From assembly GCF_017355915.2 (NCBI RefSeq), contig NZ_JAFEUV020000006.1:302642-366641 (forward strand): 64,000 bases of DNA, in the 5' to 3' direction. A program made the translations under genes and the position numbers. Below the pieces are notes generated by a model, which was not told the DNA's origin, ran no database searches, and saw nothing but the letters and a program-made list of their open reading frames with translations. Source of the DNA: Telluribacter roseus. GTDB lineage: Bacteria > Bacteroidota > Bacteroidia > Cytophagales > Spirosomataceae. The first letter of the stretch is position 1; each line of letters begins with the position of its first letter. Below are positions 50,890 through 61,029 of this stretch, one piece after another.

Positions 50890-50897
50890 TAATTTTG
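50890..50897 (+). promoter_or_regulatory. -7 element of leuS
   Basis: TAATTTTG fits TAnnTTTG, 50 bases before ATG 50947. A TTTG at 50873 is too close for a canonical -33. Confidence 0.45.
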
Positions 50898-50946
50898 CGG
50901 CCATACTACCTACTGATTCCAACTATTAACGAAATAGAAAGAGCGA

Positions 50947-53757
50947 ATGAGTGAATATAATCACCGCGACATTGAGAGTAACTGGCAGAAGTTCTGGGAT
51001 GAGAACCAGACCTACCGGGTAGATACCCACACCGGTAAGCCCAAATACTATGTACTGGATATGTTCCCTTACCCATCCGGGGCAGGGCTACACGTGGGGC
51101 ACCCGCTGGGGTACATAGCCTCTGATATCTACTCGCGGTACAAGCGGCTCAAAGGGTTTAATGTCCTGCACCCCATGGGCTTTGACAGCTTTGGCCTGCC
51201 CGCCGAGCAGTACGCCATCCAGACCGGACAGCACCCGGCTATCACTACCGAACAAAACATAGCGCGGTACATCGAGCAGCTCAAGAACATTGGGTTCAGC
51301 TACGACTGGAGCCGTGAGGTACGTACCTCTGATCCCGGCTACTACCGCTGGACGCAGTGGATATTCATGGAACTGTTCCGCAGCTGGTACAACAACGATA
51401 CCAATAAGGCCGAGCCTATCGAAACCCTGCTCACTAAATTCCAAGAAAGTGGGAATGGGCAAGTAAATGCCCCCTGTGATGAGGATACCCCCATCTTCAC
51501 TGCTGACGAGTGGCGGGCCATGAGCGAAGAACAACAGTACCTAATCACCCTCAAGTACCGCCTGACCTATGTAGCCGACGCTACCGTAAACTGGTGCGCC
51601 GGACTGGGATCTGTTCTTTCCAACGATGAGGTAAAGGATGGTGTATCGGAGCGGGGCGGATTCCCCGTAGAGCAGAAGCTGATGCGTCAGTGGATGATGC
51701 GAATCACAGCCTACGCCCAGCGCCTGCTGGACGGCCTGGATGGTCTGGACTGGACCGAGTCGCTGAAAGAGCAGCAGCGTAACTGGATCGGACGCTCCGT
51801 GGGGGCGCTGGTGAAGTTTGCGGTAGATCAGCATCCTGATCGCCAGATCGAGGTATTCACCACCCGGGTTGATACTATATATGGAGTAACATTTATGGTA
51901 CTGGCGCCTGAGCACGAGCTCGTAGCTGAGATCACTACGCCCGAGCAGCAGGCCGAGATTGATGCCTATCTGGATCAGACCCGGCGGAAGTCGGAGCGGG
52001 ACCGGATGGCGGATGTCAAAACGGTATCGGGGGCCTTTACCGGCGCTTACGCCATCAATCCATTTAACGAAGAGAAGATACCTGTATACATAGCGGACTA
52101 CGTACTGGCCGGCTACGGTACCGGAGCCGTAATGGCCGTACCGTCAGGCGACCAGCGCGACTGGAACTTCGCCCGTCATTTTGGGTTGCCCATAGTACCT
52201 ATTCTGGATGCCCAGAAGGATACCGAAACAGAGGCGGACGCAACCAAAGAAGGCCGCTACATCAACTCCGGCATTGTCAACGGCATGGAGTATAAGGAGG
52301 CTACTACCACGCTCATCAACTGGCTGGAAGAAAAAGGCCTTGGCAAAGGCAAGATCAACTACCGCCTGCGTGATGCGGTATTCAGCCGTCAGCGCTATTG
52401 GGGAGAGCCCGTACCGGTATACTATAAGGATGGAGTACCTTACCTGATCGAGGAGAGACAGCTGCCGCTGGAACTACCCGCAGTAGATAAGTACCTGCCT
52501 ACCGAGTCGGGCGAGCCACCACTGGGCCGGGCCGAAGGCTGGAAGTACCAGGATGCCTACGAGTACGAGCTAAGTACTATGCCGGGCTGGGCCGGAAGTA
52601 GCTGGTACTGGTATCGCTACATGGATCCTCAGAATCAGGAAGACTTTGCTTCTGAAGAGGCTATCAACTACTGGCGCAATGTAGACTTATATATAGGAGG
52701 TACCGAGCACGCGACCGGTCACCTGCTGTACAGCCGCTTCTGGAACAAGTTCCTGAAAGACCGTGGCTATGTACCCGAGGAGGAGCCGTTTAAGAAGCTC
52801 ATCAACCAGGGTATGATCCAGGGCCGGAGCAGCTTCGTGTACCGCGTCAAGAGCAACGACTACAGCAAGCCGGTATTTGTGAGCGCCGGACTCAGAGATC
52901 AATACGACGTAACGCCGCTGCATGTGGATGTGAATATCGTGGAGAACGATGTACTGGATATAGAGAAGTTCAAAGCTACCCGCCTGGATATAGCCGGTGA
53001 GAACGCCGAATTTATCCTGGAAGAATCGGGCTCGCACCAAGGCAAGTATGTATGTGGGGTAGAGGTGGAGAAGATGTCTAAGTCGAAGTTCAACGTGGTG
53101 AATCCTGACGACATCGTAGTACGCTACGGAGCCGATACCCTGCGTCTGTACGAAATGTTCCTGGGCCCCCTGGAGCAGGCCAAGCCCTGGAATACCAACG
53201 GCATCGACGGTACCTACCGCTTTATCCGGAAGTTCTGGCGCCTATTCTACAACGACAACGGACAGTGGCTGGTGACGGAGGAGGCCCCCAAAGCCGAGGA
53301 ACTGCGCGTGTTGCACAAGACCATCAAGAAAGTAGAAGAGGATATTGAGCACTTCTCGTTCAACACCGCGGTGAGTGCCTTCATGGTGTGCGTCAACGAG
53401 CTGAGCAGCCTGAAGTGCCATAAGAAAGCCATCCTGCAGGAACTGGTAATACTGCTGTCGTCCTACGCGCCGCATATCAGCGAAGAGCTGTGGGCGGCCC
53501 TGGGCCATGAGAAAGGTACCGTATCCAAAGCCGACTTCCCTAAATGGGAGCAGCAGTACGTGGTGGATGATGTATTTGAGTACCCGATCCAGATCAACGG
53601 CAAGGTACGTACTACACTGCCTTTCGCCCTGGATACCGCTCCGCCGGATATCGAGAAGGAAGTACTGGCCAACGAAACTGTACAACGCTGGCTGGAAGGA
53701 AAAACACCGAAGAAGGTCATCGTGGTACCGAAGCGGATTGTCAACGTAGTAGTCTAA
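50947..53757 (+). CDS. leuS: Leucyl-tRNA synthetase
   Basis: A 936-residue class I synthetase charging tRNA-Leu. HIGH motif as HVGH in [16 protein letters not shown] (about 49-52), the CP1 editing domain in the 220-420 region ([39 protein letters not shown]), KMSKS as [12 protein letters not shown] near 710, and a C-terminal domain ending in [14 protein letters not shown]. Length is on the high side of normal owing to an insertion ahead of the KMSKS loop ([32 protein letters not shown]), which is common in Bacteroidetes LeuRS. Confidence 0.98.
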   Translation: MSEYNHRDIESNWQKFWDENQTYRVDTHTGKPKYYVLDMFPYPSGAGLHVGHPLGYIASDIYSRYKRLKGFNVLHPMGFDSFGLPAEQYAIQTGQHPAITTEQNIARYIEQLKNIGFSYDWSREVRTSDPGYYRWTQWIFMELFRSWYNNDTNKAEPIETLLTKFQESGNGQVNAPCDEDTPIFTADEWRAMSEEQQYLITLKYRLTYVADATVNWCAGLGSVLSNDEVKDGVSERGGFPVEQKLMRQWMMRITAYAQRLLDGLDGLDWTESLKEQQRNWIGRSVGALVKFAVDQHPDRQIEVFTTRVDTIYGVTFMVLAPEHELVAEITTPEQQAEIDAYLDQTRRKSERDRMADVKTVSGAFTGAYAINPFNEEKIPVYIADYVLAGYGTGAVMAVPSGDQRDWNFARHFGLPIVPILDAQKDTETEADATKEGRYINSGIVNGMEYKEATTTLINWLEEKGLGKGKINYRLRDAVFSRQRYWGEPVPVYYKDGVPYLIEERQLPLELPAVDKYLPTESGEPPLGRAEGWKYQDAYEYELSTMPGWAGSSWYWYRYMDPQNQEDFASEEAINYWRNVDLYIGGTEHATGHLLYSRFWNKFLKDRGYVPEEEPFKKLINQGMIQGRSSFVYRVKSNDYSKPVFVSAGLRDQYDVTPLHVDVNIVENDVLDIEKFKATRLDIAGENAEFILEESGSHQGKYVCGVEVEKMSKSKFNVVNPDDIVVRYGADTLRLYEMFLGPLEQAKPWNTNGIDGTYRFIRKFWRLFYNDNGQWLVTEEAPKAEELRVLHKTIKKVEEDIEHFSFNTAVSAFMVCVNELSSLKCHKKAILQELVILLSSYAPHISEELWAALGHEKGTVSKADFPKWEQQYVVDDVFEYPIQINGKVRTTLPFALDTAPPDIEKEVLANETVQRWLEGKTPKKVIVVPKRIVNVVV

Positions 53758-53762
53758 AAACA

Positions 53763-53793
53763 AAACAGGGAGAGGCTAGTCCTCTCCCTGTTT
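53763..53793 (+). terminator. Intrinsic terminator of leuS
   Basis: A perfect 13-base-pair stem (aaacagggagagg) with a 5-base loop, immediately after the leuS stop. Confidence 0.85.
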
Positions 53794-53892
53794 GCTTATT
53801 ACCTCCCTTAATTTCCCACTTGTTAAGTGGTTCACAACCATTACCTGGGCTCCTGATGGAAGAGCTTCGGTAGAAACCAAATCTAATCTTTA

Positions 53893-54186
53893 TTATTTTG
53901 ACTGGCCCGAAAGCTGCATACCTGTGATGGCGGCTTTCTGCTCAGGTGTATATTTCTTGCTGGTTACCAGGCGATCCTTGCAGGGAGCCGGTGTTTCCTC
54001 GGCGGGTACTGAGGTCGGCAAACTTTTTGCCGCGGCCTTCAGAATGGCAGACTTATCGTCTGACAGAGTCGAAGTATGTACAGTGGTAGTGTCCCTGGAT
54101 GAGCTATCGGCAAAGGCCGCAGAAGTACTCAGGACCGGAGTACTAAGCGCTAAAGCGCAGGCGAAGATTTTAACTAGATTTTTCAT
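53893..54186 (-). CDS. Small exported protein, paralogue 1
   Basis: A 97-residue protein. ATG 54186 is the likely start (the 3-codon extension begins with TTG). Signal peptide NLVKIFACALALSTPVLSTSAAFA is followed by a Ser/Thr/Asp-rich segment and a short conserved end (CKDRLVTSKKYTPEQKAAITGMQLSGQSK). Unknown function. Its signal peptide and upstream DNA resemble those of the next gene (54365), so they arose by duplication with divergence of the mature parts. Confidence 0.65.
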   Translation of the reverse strand: MKNLVKIFACALALSTPVLSTSAAFADSSSRDTTTVHTSTLSDDKSAILKAAAKSLPTSVPAEETPAPCKDRLVTSKKYTPEQKAAITGMQLSGQSK

Positions 54187-54235
54187 GGCTTTCAAATTTT
54201 TCTTTTGGCTAATAGTAATGTCTTAATCGACATGA

Positions 54236-54243
54236 CAAAGGTA
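54236..54243 (-). promoter_or_regulatory. -7 element of small exported protein 1
   Basis: TACCTTTG on the minus strand, 50 bases before the ATG. The 5' leader between contains TGTC-GATTAA-GACA and ACTATTAGCCA, also present upstream of the paralogue. Confidence 0.55.
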
Positions 54244-54300
54244 TATCTCTAATCAGAATTGCACTTTAATAAGTAAATGAACGGATAAGGCGTTGGATGA

Positions 54301-54347
54301 GCGGGCGTTATCGTATGAGTAATGGTATTCGGCCTGATAACGCCCGC
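54301..54347 (-). terminator. Hairpin downstream of small exported protein 2
   Basis: gcgggcgttatc (54301-54312) pairs perfectly with gataacgcccgc (54336-54347), loop 23 bases, 18 bases past the stop. There is no U-tract. Confidence 0.6.
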
Positions 54348-54364
54348 CCTTATGTACATTCAGT

Positions 54365-54745
54365 TTACTCAATGGTCAGCTTGCGCTGGGTTACCTGCTT
54401 CTGGTTGCTAATGGTGAAGGATCTTACTTCTGCCTCTCCGTTACCGATTACTTCTACGGTATATTCTCCATCGCCCAGGTTACTTACATCAAACTTGTAG
54501 CATTGCTTCAGGTGCTTCTTACCCACATGCTCCTTGGACAGGATGTCACCCCCGGCGTTACGGATCAGGACGGTAGTAGGGATGTTGCTATTCTTTACAA
54601 TGATAACAGCCAGTCTGCCGTCGATGGTAGTATAAGCACCCGTTTGAAAGGAAGTAGGCTTAGCGGCCTCTTTATCAGGACCAGCAAATGCTACCGAAGT
54701 ACTAAGCGCCAATGCGCAGATAAGGGATTTGAAAATAGTTTTCAT
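54365..54745 (-). CDS. Small exported protein, paralogue 2
   Basis: A 126-residue protein with a signal peptide (MKTIFKSLICALALSTSVAFA). The mature part is a small beta-sandwich-like domain: LAVIIVKNSNIPTTVLIRNAGGDILSKEHV, then KFDVSNLGDGEYTVEVIGNGEAEVRSFTI, a layout recalling the fold of T9SS sorting domains but without a basic tail in the same register. Unknown function. Its signal sequence and leader match the neighbour at 53893. Confidence 0.65.
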   Translation of the reverse strand: MKTIFKSLICALALSTSVAFAGPDKEAAKPTSFQTGAYTTIDGRLAVIIVKNSNIPTTVLIRNAGGDILSKEHVGKKHLKQCYKFDVSNLGDGEYTVEVIGNGEAEVRSFTISNQKQVTQRKLTIE

Positions 54746-54795
54746 GGCTTTTTTTGATTTTTAAAAGTGGCTAATAGTTGTCGTTATTGACAGTA

Positions 54796-54803
54796 CAAAT
54801 ATA
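54796..54803 (-). promoter_or_regulatory. -7 element of small exported protein 2
   Basis: TATATTTG on the minus strand fits TAnnTTTG, 51 bases before the ATG; nearly the same spacing as its paralogue (50 bases). Confidence 0.55.
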
Positions 54804-54933
54804 TGTGCATTGCGAGGTACTTTGTATTGCATAGTACATGAATGGAGACTAACTGGGATAAGTGGTAATTTGCTGTTGGTAGCTGGTGCCTGGTTCTGAG
54901 GCTGTTTAAAATATCGTTTCTGCCCGAAATCAA

Positions 54934-54941
54934 TACCTTTG
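54934..54941 (+). promoter_or_regulatory. -7 element of 54998 gene
   Basis: TACCTTTG fits TAnnTTTG and lies 56 bases before ATG 54998. No clear -33. Confidence 0.45.
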
Positions 54942-54997
54942 TGGTCTATGAGGTTTTCTGGGGAGAACTGGCAGTATCCAACCTATAACTACTATTC

Positions 54998-56074
54998 ATG
55001 CGGAAGGCAAAGATCCTGTTTGTACTGGGGTGTCTGATAGGCTTACTAAACTATGCGTATGCCCAAAGGAAAGTAGCTATTAATGAAACTCAGGAAGTGG
55101 ACTCGGCCTTTGCCGCACTGGTCAGAGACTTCAGAAGTATCAGGCAGTTCAGCAGGAGTACGTTGAAGCTGCCCCTTCTGTACCAAACGGGCGGCTATGA
55201 GGTCAGATTGGCCGATTCGGCTCTGAATATTCCCAAACAGCGGCTGGTACTGACTAATCCGTTCGGCGCTGATGCGTATCCTCTTTCGTATTCAGTCATT
55301 TACCAGAATTGTCTGGTCAGTTTGTTTGCTCCGGGCTACTTTGCCTGCTACACGATCGAAGGTTTTCAGCGTAACCTGCCACTCGAGGAGCAGCTCAATA
55401 CGAAGCAATTTGAGAAACACTGGCTCCTGGACGGCTACCTGGTGGGCCTGTCCAGCGGAAGTTACTGGCAGTACTCACCGGGTACAGGTTGGGAACCGTA
55501 TTCTAAGCAGGTACCTTTCAAAGATCGCCCGAAGCTGTATGAAGATAAGGACTATTTGGTATACAACGAGTGTAGAGGAGAGTTTGGCGGGCAGATATAT
55601 TTCTACCATAAGCGGACACAAAAGACCTACAGTACCGAGTCAGTATGTGCGGTTAGGGTAAGCCATTCCAAACAAGGATATGAAGTACTTTCTAATCTGG
55701 GGCATGGTACCGGTCATACCAGAAAAGTACTGATTCGGGATCCCCGCAAACTGCCCAAAGTCAGCGATTTGATGTTTGACCTATACTCCATCGAGCTATT
55801 TGGTGGCTTTAAGTGGCAGAATCAGGACATCTACCTCCTGAATCTGGCTGGCTACACCCACCTAGCTACCCTTTCCGATCGTATCTTTGTTATTGTTGAT
55901 CCACTATTTAATGGAAGACTATATACGCACAGGCCGCTATCGACGGACTATGGTAGTATGTCTTTGATAAATTTAGATCACTATGGCACCGGTAAAGATC
56001 GGGAAGTGGCTTGTATGGTGACTAGAGGGGATCAGATTGTGGTGCTTAATTGGCATGAACTGCACCGCTGGTAA
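54998..56074 (+). CDS. Exported protein of unknown function
   Basis: A 358-residue protein with a signal peptide (ILFVLGCLIGLLNYAYAQ). The mature part is rich in beta-strands and aromatic residues with repeated short motifs (VIYQNCLVSLFAPGYFACYT; KWQNQDIYLLNLAGYTHLATLSDRIFVIVD), which could form a beta-propeller-like fold. Three or more cysteines are present. I recognise no family. It is followed, 64 bases later, by the glycerophosphodiesterase gene on the same strand. Confidence 0.65.
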   Translation: MRKAKILFVLGCLIGLLNYAYAQRKVAINETQEVDSAFAALVRDFRSIRQFSRSTLKLPLLYQTGGYEVRLADSALNIPKQRLVLTNPFGADAYPLSYSVIYQNCLVSLFAPGYFACYTIEGFQRNLPLEEQLNTKQFEKHWLLDGYLVGLSSGSYWQYSPGTGWEPYSKQVPFKDRPKLYEDKDYLVYNECRGEFGGQIYFYHKRTQKTYSTESVCAVRVSHSKQGYEVLSNLGHGTGHTRKVLIRDPRKLPKVSDLMFDLYSIELFGGFKWQNQDIYLLNLAGYTHLATLSDRIFVIVDPLFNGRLYTHRPLSTDYGSMSLINLDHYGTGKDREVACMVTRGDQIVVLNWHELHRW

Positions 56075-56138
56075 CTGGTAGAAGCTCTAAGAATAGAGTA
56101 GTTCGTACGTATATTGTAAAGTTGATTGATTATACCTG

Positions 56139-57005
56139 ATGAAGTTTTTGAAACCTTTCCTGATAATAGCTTTTGCGCTCGGCATCACCGCCTGCTCCCC
56201 CCGGACCTATGTTCATGTCAATAACCTGGCTGAGTACCTGCGCTACCAGCCGGGCAAAAAGCCCCAGATCAGTGCTCACCGGGGTGGAGGGGATTACAAC
56301 GGCTACCCTGAAAACTGTATCGAATCATTTGCCTTTTTGGCTCGTAAGATGCCCATTGTGATCGAAACAGATATAGCCATGACCCGTGACAGTGTGCTGC
56401 TCATGATGCACGATGATACCTACGAACGTACCACTACCGGTACCGGCCGGGTGTCTGACCAAACCTGGGAGTACGCTCAGACCCTCCACCTGGAAGACAA
56501 CCGGGGCAACCGTACCCGCTACCGGATACCGACCCTGGATGAAGTACTGAAGTGGGGCAGGGGCAAAGTCATATATACGTTGGACGTGAAGCGCAGCGTA
56601 CCCCTGCACTGGGTGGTGGAGGCCGTACAGCGGGCCGGTGCCGCCAACTATGCGGTCATCATTACCTATTCGGTACAGCAGGCTGAGCTGGTCCACCGCC
56701 TGGATCCTTCCCTGATGATATCCGTTACGATCCGTACTATGGAAGAGTACCAGCGCCTGCACGAGGCTGGCGTACCTGACAACCGGATGGTGGCCTTTGT
56801 AGGTACCCGCGAAGCTCCGGCCGAACTCTATGACTTTCTGCATAAGAAGGGCATTATGTGCATCCTGGGTACCCTTGGTAACCTCGACAAAATGGCCATT
56901 GCCCGCGGTGATGAGGTGTACGTGAAATTTGTGGAGAATGGAGCCGATATCCTATCCACTGACCGCCCCATCGAAGCCGGCAGGGTACTGGGACTGGTGA
57001 AGTAG
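56139..57005 (+). CDS. Glycerophosphodiester phosphodiesterase lipoprotein
   Basis: A 288-residue lipoprotein (lipobox ITAC, Cys about 19) of the GlpQ/UgpQ fold, hydrolysing glycerophosphodiesters to glycerol 3-phosphate and an alcohol. The active-site histidine/metal motifs are SAHRGGGDYNGYPENCIESF, IETDIAMTRD and MMHDDTYERTTTG; the C-terminal LSTDRPIEAGRVL is usual. It should act in the periplasm or at the outer membrane. It shares the expression direction of the preceding unknown gene. Confidence 0.9.
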   Translation: MKFLKPFLIIAFALGITACSPRTYVHVNNLAEYLRYQPGKKPQISAHRGGGDYNGYPENCIESFAFLARKMPIVIETDIAMTRDSVLLMMHDDTYERTTTGTGRVSDQTWEYAQTLHLEDNRGNRTRYRIPTLDEVLKWGRGKVIYTLDVKRSVPLHWVVEAVQRAGAANYAVIITYSVQQAELVHRLDPSLMISVTIRTMEEYQRLHEAGVPDNRMVAFVGTREAPAELYDFLHKKGIMCILGTLGNLDKMAIARGDEVYVKFVENGADILSTDRPIEAGRVLGLVK

Positions 57006-57031
57006 TAGTTTAGAGGAGAAAGGGAGGAAAG

Positions 57032-57074
57032 AAAAAAGGAGGAAAGTCACCTATCATGGCCTTCCTCCTTTTTT
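57032..57074. terminator. Bidirectional intrinsic terminator
   Basis: aaaaaaggaggaa (57032-57044) pairs perfectly with ttcctcctttttt (57062-57074), loop 17 bases, between the converging phosphodiesterase and 57096 genes. Confidence 0.85.
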
Positions 57075-57095
57075 CATTTATAGTACTACAGTATA

Positions 57096-57773
57096 TTATT
57101 CCAGCGACTGAAGCAGATCTACCAGGTGGTCCAGTTGGCGCAGGTTCAGATTTTTATCCCTGACCACGGCGCGAGCGGTTTTCTGCTGGTCGGGCAGTCG
57201 GGACAGAATGTACTTTTCGTTGAGCCGGATGGGGATGAGGTCGTCGTTCTCCATGTGAAGCATCAGGGCCTCCATCTTAAAGTACTCGAAATCATGCTTG
57301 ACAGCATCGTTGTAGCCGTTTCGTTCGGTCTTGTCCAATCGGGCTTTGTGCTGTTTGACGAGGCTTATCTTTCCCCTATGGATCAGCTCGAAGTACTGGT
57401 CCTTGATCCGGACAAACTCCCGGTTGTTGATCCAGAATCGGGGAGGTGTTACTTTGGTCTCCTTCCCCTCCCAAAGTACCACCAGGTTATCTTCCATTAC
57501 ATCGTAGTTGAGGTATACGTGTAGCTTTTTGCTGTTATCAAGCTGAATGTGCCCTTTGGGCCAGCCGTTGTAGAGAAAGGAAGATCCCTTGATGGCTACG
57601 GTGTGGCTGCCTCCGTCCTGCGAGTTACGGTTGTAGTCATAGTTCTGGCCAATGAAGTTGTAGTAGTGTATGTCTGTAAGCGAATCATACGCTACTTCTT
57701 TAGTATGTTGCGCCAGGGCAGTTTGAGAGCCTGAAAGCAGTAACAGTAACACGAGGATATGTAATACTTTCAT
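57096..57773 (-). CDS. Exported protein of unknown function
   Basis: A 225-residue protein with signal peptide VLHILVLLLLLSGSQTALAQ. The first half is beta-rich (HTVAIKGSSFLYNGWPKGHIQL, LHVYLNYDVMEDNLVVLW), the second half helical and charged (RGKISLVKQHKARLDKTERNGYNDAVKHDFEYF). Not recognised. It stands alone on the minus strand between the phosphodiesterase and the GNAT-nitrilase gene. Confidence 0.65.
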   Translation of the reverse strand: MKVLHILVLLLLLSGSQTALAQHTKEVAYDSLTDIHYYNFIGQNYDYNRNSQDGGSHTVAIKGSSFLYNGWPKGHIQLDNSKKLHVYLNYDVMEDNLVVLWEGKETKVTPPRFWINNREFVRIKDQYFELIHRGKISLVKQHKARLDKTERNGYNDAVKHDFEYFKMEALMLHMENDDLIPIRLNEKYILSRLPDQQKTARAVVRDKNLNLRQLDHLVDLLQSLE

Positions 57774-57908
57774 GGTGCTTCAGAATATAGTAATCTTTCA
57801 GAGTAATGGTAGTAAGCTATTCATGGACAGCTGTTTGTTAAACGAATAAGTACCAAGATTGGCTACCCTAAGATACAAAATTTTCTTAGAAGAATATCAA
57901 TGAAAAAG

Positions 57909-57940
57909 CAAAAGCGCCTACTTTAAGGTAGGCGCTTTTG
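57909..57940 (-). terminator. Intrinsic terminator of GNAT-nitrilase gene
   Basis: A perfect 13-base-pair stem (caaaagcgcctac) with a 6-base loop; CTTTTTCATTG follows on the minus strand, 23 bases past the stop. Confidence 0.9.
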
Positions 57941-57963
57941 GTGACATGGGTGACAATGTAGGA

Positions 57964-59520
57964 TCAGGCCTCTTCGGTCCGGTTGATAACCACTTTGGGT
58001 TTGCGACGGGACTTCTTCATGGTTACGTCGTAGAGGTCAGTACGGCGGTCTTTCATGGTCTGCACCGAGCCGTGCTCATGGAGCTCCTTCAGCTGCACCA
58101 GATCTACATCGGCAATTAGCATCATCTCGGTATTGGGAGTAGCTTCGGACTTGATGGCGTTGGTCGGAAACTGGAAATCAGAGGGCGTAAATACCGCCGA
58201 CTGGGCATAGTGAATGTCCATGTTCTCGACGCCCGGCAGGTTACCCACACAGCCCGAGATCGCCACGTAACATTCATTCTCGATCGCCCGCGCCTGCGCA
58301 CAGTTCCTTACCCGCATGTAGCCGTTCTGGGTATCGGTCAGGAAGGGTACGAACAGGATCTCCATCCCCTGCTTACCTAATATCCGGCTCAGTTCCGGAA
58401 ACTCCACATCATAGCAGATAGCGATTCCGATTTTGCCGCAGTCGGTGTCAAATACGTGTACTTCGTCGCCTCCCACCATTCCATAATGCTTCACCTCGTT
58501 GGGCGTAATGTGCGTTTTGCGGTATTCTTCGAAGGTACCATCGCGTCGGTACAGGTAGGCCGCGTTGTAAAGCTGGCCGCCGTCCATGAGCGGCATACTA
58601 CCCCCTACTATATTCACATTGTAAGAAATAGCAAACTCCTGCATTTTCTTCCTGACTTCTTCGGTATAGGTAGCCAGTTGTCGGATGGCCTGCGGCTCGG
58701 GCATGTAGTTAAACTCGGCCAGCAGGGGCATGTTAAAGAACTCAGGGAACAGAATAAAGTCGGCCTTGTAAGAGCTTACCGCATCCACAAAGAACTCTAC
58801 CTGGTCGTAAAAGGCCTGTACATTATTGAATAAACGCATCTGCCATTGTACTACTCCTATGCGTATAATAGAGTCAGAAGGGTTTGTACGGTTCTTGTCG
58901 GGCTGGAAATAGATATTGTTCCACTCCAGCAGCGTAGCGTACTCCTTGGATTCGGTATCACCGGGCAGATAACTCTTCAGTACTTTACGTACGTGAAAGT
59001 CATTGGCCAACTGGAAAGTCAGCGTAGAGTCATAGATTTCACGACGCTTTACTTTTTCTATATACTCTTTGGGGGTAAGCTCATTCGAGTAGGTATTGTA
59101 GTTAGGTATACGCCCCCCGGCCACAATACTACGCAGGTTCAGGCGTTCACACACTTCCTTACGGGCATCATACAGGCGTCGTCCCAGGCGCAGATCGCGG
59201 TAACCGGGATGTACAAATACTTCGATACCATAGAGTACATCGCCCTTGGGATCATGGGTGCGGAAGCTGTAGTTACCCGTAATCTCCTGGTAGGTATGTT
59301 CGTCCCCGTATTTATCATATTTAACAACAATGGCTAAGGCACAGGCTACTACTTTGCCATCCACCTCCACACATAATTGTCCCTCCGGAAATTTTTCCAG
59401 CAGGATGTCAATTTTATCTTCGTGCCAGTACTGCCCGCCAATACCCCGATAGGCTTCTATCATGGTGGCTTTCAGATCCTGGTAATCTTCTTTTGTAAGG
59501 TTTCTGGTTACAATCTTCAT
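57964..59520 (-). CDS. GNAT acetyltransferase fused to nitrilase-type hydrolase
   Basis: A 518-residue two-domain protein. Residues ~1-210 form a GNAT N-acetyltransferase (YGIEVFVHPGYRDLRLGRRLYDARKEV, the acetyl-CoA pyrophosphate loop at RDLRLGRR). Residues ~220-490 form a carbon-nitrogen hydrolase with catalytic Glu in ILFPEFFN, Lys in EYRKTHITPNE and Cys in AICYDVEFPEL. This bifunctional fusion is widespread and its substrate is not established. Domain order and length are those usual for the family. The gene is monocistronic. Confidence 0.92.
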   Translation of the reverse strand: MKIVTRNLTKEDYQDLKATMIEAYRGIGGQYWHEDKIDILLEKFPEGQLCVEVDGKVVACALAIVVKYDKYGDEHTYQEITGNYSFRTHDPKGDVLYGIEVFVHPGYRDLRLGRRLYDARKEVCERLNLRSIVAGGRIPNYNTYSNELTPKEYIEKVKRREIYDSTLTFQLANDFHVRKVLKSYLPGDTESKEYATLLEWNNIYFQPDKNRTNPSDSIIRIGVVQWQMRLFNNVQAFYDQVEFFVDAVSSYKADFILFPEFFNMPLLAEFNYMPEPQAIRQLATYTEEVRKKMQEFAISYNVNIVGGSMPLMDGGQLYNAAYLYRRDGTFEEYRKTHITPNEVKHYGMVGGDEVHVFDTDCGKIGIAICYDVEFPELSRILGKQGMEILFVPFLTDTQNGYMRVRNCAQARAIENECYVAISGCVGNLPGVENMDIHYAQSAVFTPSDFQFPTNAIKSEATPNTEMMLIADVDLVQLKELHEHGSVQTMKDRRTDLYDVTMKKSRRKPKVVINRTEEA

Positions 59521-59827
59521 AAATGCAATGTATTGATATTGTGTGGCTTTACTTGTTTAGTACAGCGTCCGGCAGCTGCTTGCCCAGGCAGATAGGGAAG
59601 AAAAAAGCTAGTAGGAAAATGCAAAAACCGGATTTGGGATTAATCAGCTCTACTTTATTGAAATGTATTGTTAGCAGGTGTCAGTAAACCAATACAGGAG
59701 CAAGAGAGAGGGTGGAAATCACAAACAGTAAAACTGTATTTCTTCAAATATAACAAAAAAAGCCGTAACGAAGGTTTCGTTACGGCTATAAAGTATTTGT
59801 GAAGAATGAAGCTGGATTTAGGAATAA
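59521..59827. other. Intergenic region with ltaE terminator
   Basis: 307 bases between ltaE and the GNAT-nitrilase gene. It holds the ltaE terminator (59761-59787) and upstream DNA of the GNAT gene. No other feature is seen. Confidence 0.5.
59761..59787 (-). terminator. Intrinsic terminator of ltaE
   Basis: A perfect 12-base-pair stem (agccgtaacgaa) with a 3-base loop, followed on the minus strand by TTTTTTGTTA, 41 bases past the stop. Confidence 0.9.
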
Positions 59828-60850
59828 CTACACCTTAGCCAGCCGTTTATCCATCTCCTCCAGGTGCTCGTCGGTGAAGTCCAGGTGGGTCACAAACCGT
59901 ACCAGGTGCTTACCGAACGGTACCGCCCGGATCCGCAGCATTTCGAGCCGGCGTACGTAGTCTTCGGCCGTGATGCTTTCGGGTAGCTGGATGATCACTA
60001 TGTTGGTATCTATGGGGTAGATATCCTCTACTTCGGATTTCTGACGGAACATCTCGCCAATAGTCCGGGCGCGGGCGTGGTCTTCTTTGAGTCGGTCTAC
60101 GTGGTGGTCGAGTGCGTAAATACCTGCCGCCGCCAGATAACCGGCCTGACGCCAGCCTCCTCCCATTACTTTGCGGAAGCGACGGGCTTTCTTGATAAAA
60201 TCAGTCTTACCCAGCAGCAGCGACCCTACCGGACAGCCCAGCCCTTTGGACAGGCAGATGCTGATCGAGTCAAACTCCAGGCCGTACTGAGCGGGTGATT
60301 CGCCCGTTTCGACCAGGGCATTGAACAGGCGGGCACCGTCCAGGTGCAGGGGTAGGTTGTGGTCGTCGCACACCCGGCGAATAGCTCTGATCTCTTCCAG
60401 ACTGTAGTAGGAGCCGCCTCCCTTATTCATGGTGTTTTCGAGCGACACCAGCCGCGTTACGGCCGCGTGTATATCGTCCGGATTGTTGATGGCATCCTTT
60501 ACCTGACGGGCTGTGATACGGCCCCGGTCGCCGTCCAGCAACCGTACCGAAGAGAACGCATTCTGCATGATACCTCCGCCTTCGTACAGGTATATATGTG
60601 ACAGCTTATCACAGATCACCTCACTACCCGGCTGCGTATGTACTTTGATGGCCAGTTGGTTGGTCATGGTACCCGACGGACAGAACAGCGCCGCCGACAT
60701 GCCAAACAGGCGGGCCGCTTTTTCTTCGAGCGCGTTGATGGTAGGATCATCTCCGAGTACGTCATCACCTACCTCCGCAGCCCACATAGCACGTTGCATC
60801 TCAAGGGTAGGTCGGGTGATGGTATCGGAGCGAAGATCAATCGTTATCAT
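59828..60850 (-). CDS. ltaE: Low-specificity L-threonine aldolase
   Basis: A 340-residue PLP enzyme cleaving L-threonine (and allo-threonine) to glycine and acetaldehyde. Typical signatures: [46 protein letters not shown] and the PLP lysine in [14 protein letters not shown] (about residue 200). Length is normal. It has its own terminator and no apparent operon partner. Confidence 0.95.
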   Translation of the reverse strand: MITIDLRSDTITRPTLEMQRAMWAAEVGDDVLGDDPTINALEEKAARLFGMSAALFCPSGTMTNQLAIKVHTQPGSEVICDKLSHIYLYEGGGIMQNAFSSVRLLDGDRGRITARQVKDAINNPDDIHAAVTRLVSLENTMNKGGGSYYSLEEIRAIRRVCDDHNLPLHLDGARLFNALVETGESPAQYGLEFDSISICLSKGLGCPVGSLLLGKTDFIKKARRFRKVMGGGWRQAGYLAAAGIYALDHHVDRLKEDHARARTIGEMFRQKSEVEDIYPIDTNIVIIQLPESITAEDYVRRLEMLRIRAVPFGKHLVRFVTHLDFTDEHLEEMDKRLAKV

Positions 60851-60953
60851 TTAAATTATCCTGTTTTGTTAATAAAGTGTAGTAACCAGAACTAATTAAA
60901 GTACAAAGAACGTACATAGTCAGGTAACATCCGCTTATCCTTTATATTTTGCT

Positions 60954-60968
60954 ATTCCAGCGTGGAAT
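60954..60968. promoter_or_regulatory. Palindrome upstream of molybdenum hydroxylase operon
   Basis: ATTCCA-GCG-TGGAAT, 62 bases before ATG 61030, in an A+T-rich divergent region. Possible operator; regulator unknown. Confidence 0.4.
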
Positions 60969-61029
60969 GGTTAAATTGCTTTTCGTTTACCTCTGACAGT
61001 ATTCATCTACCATTTTTCAACAATACATA

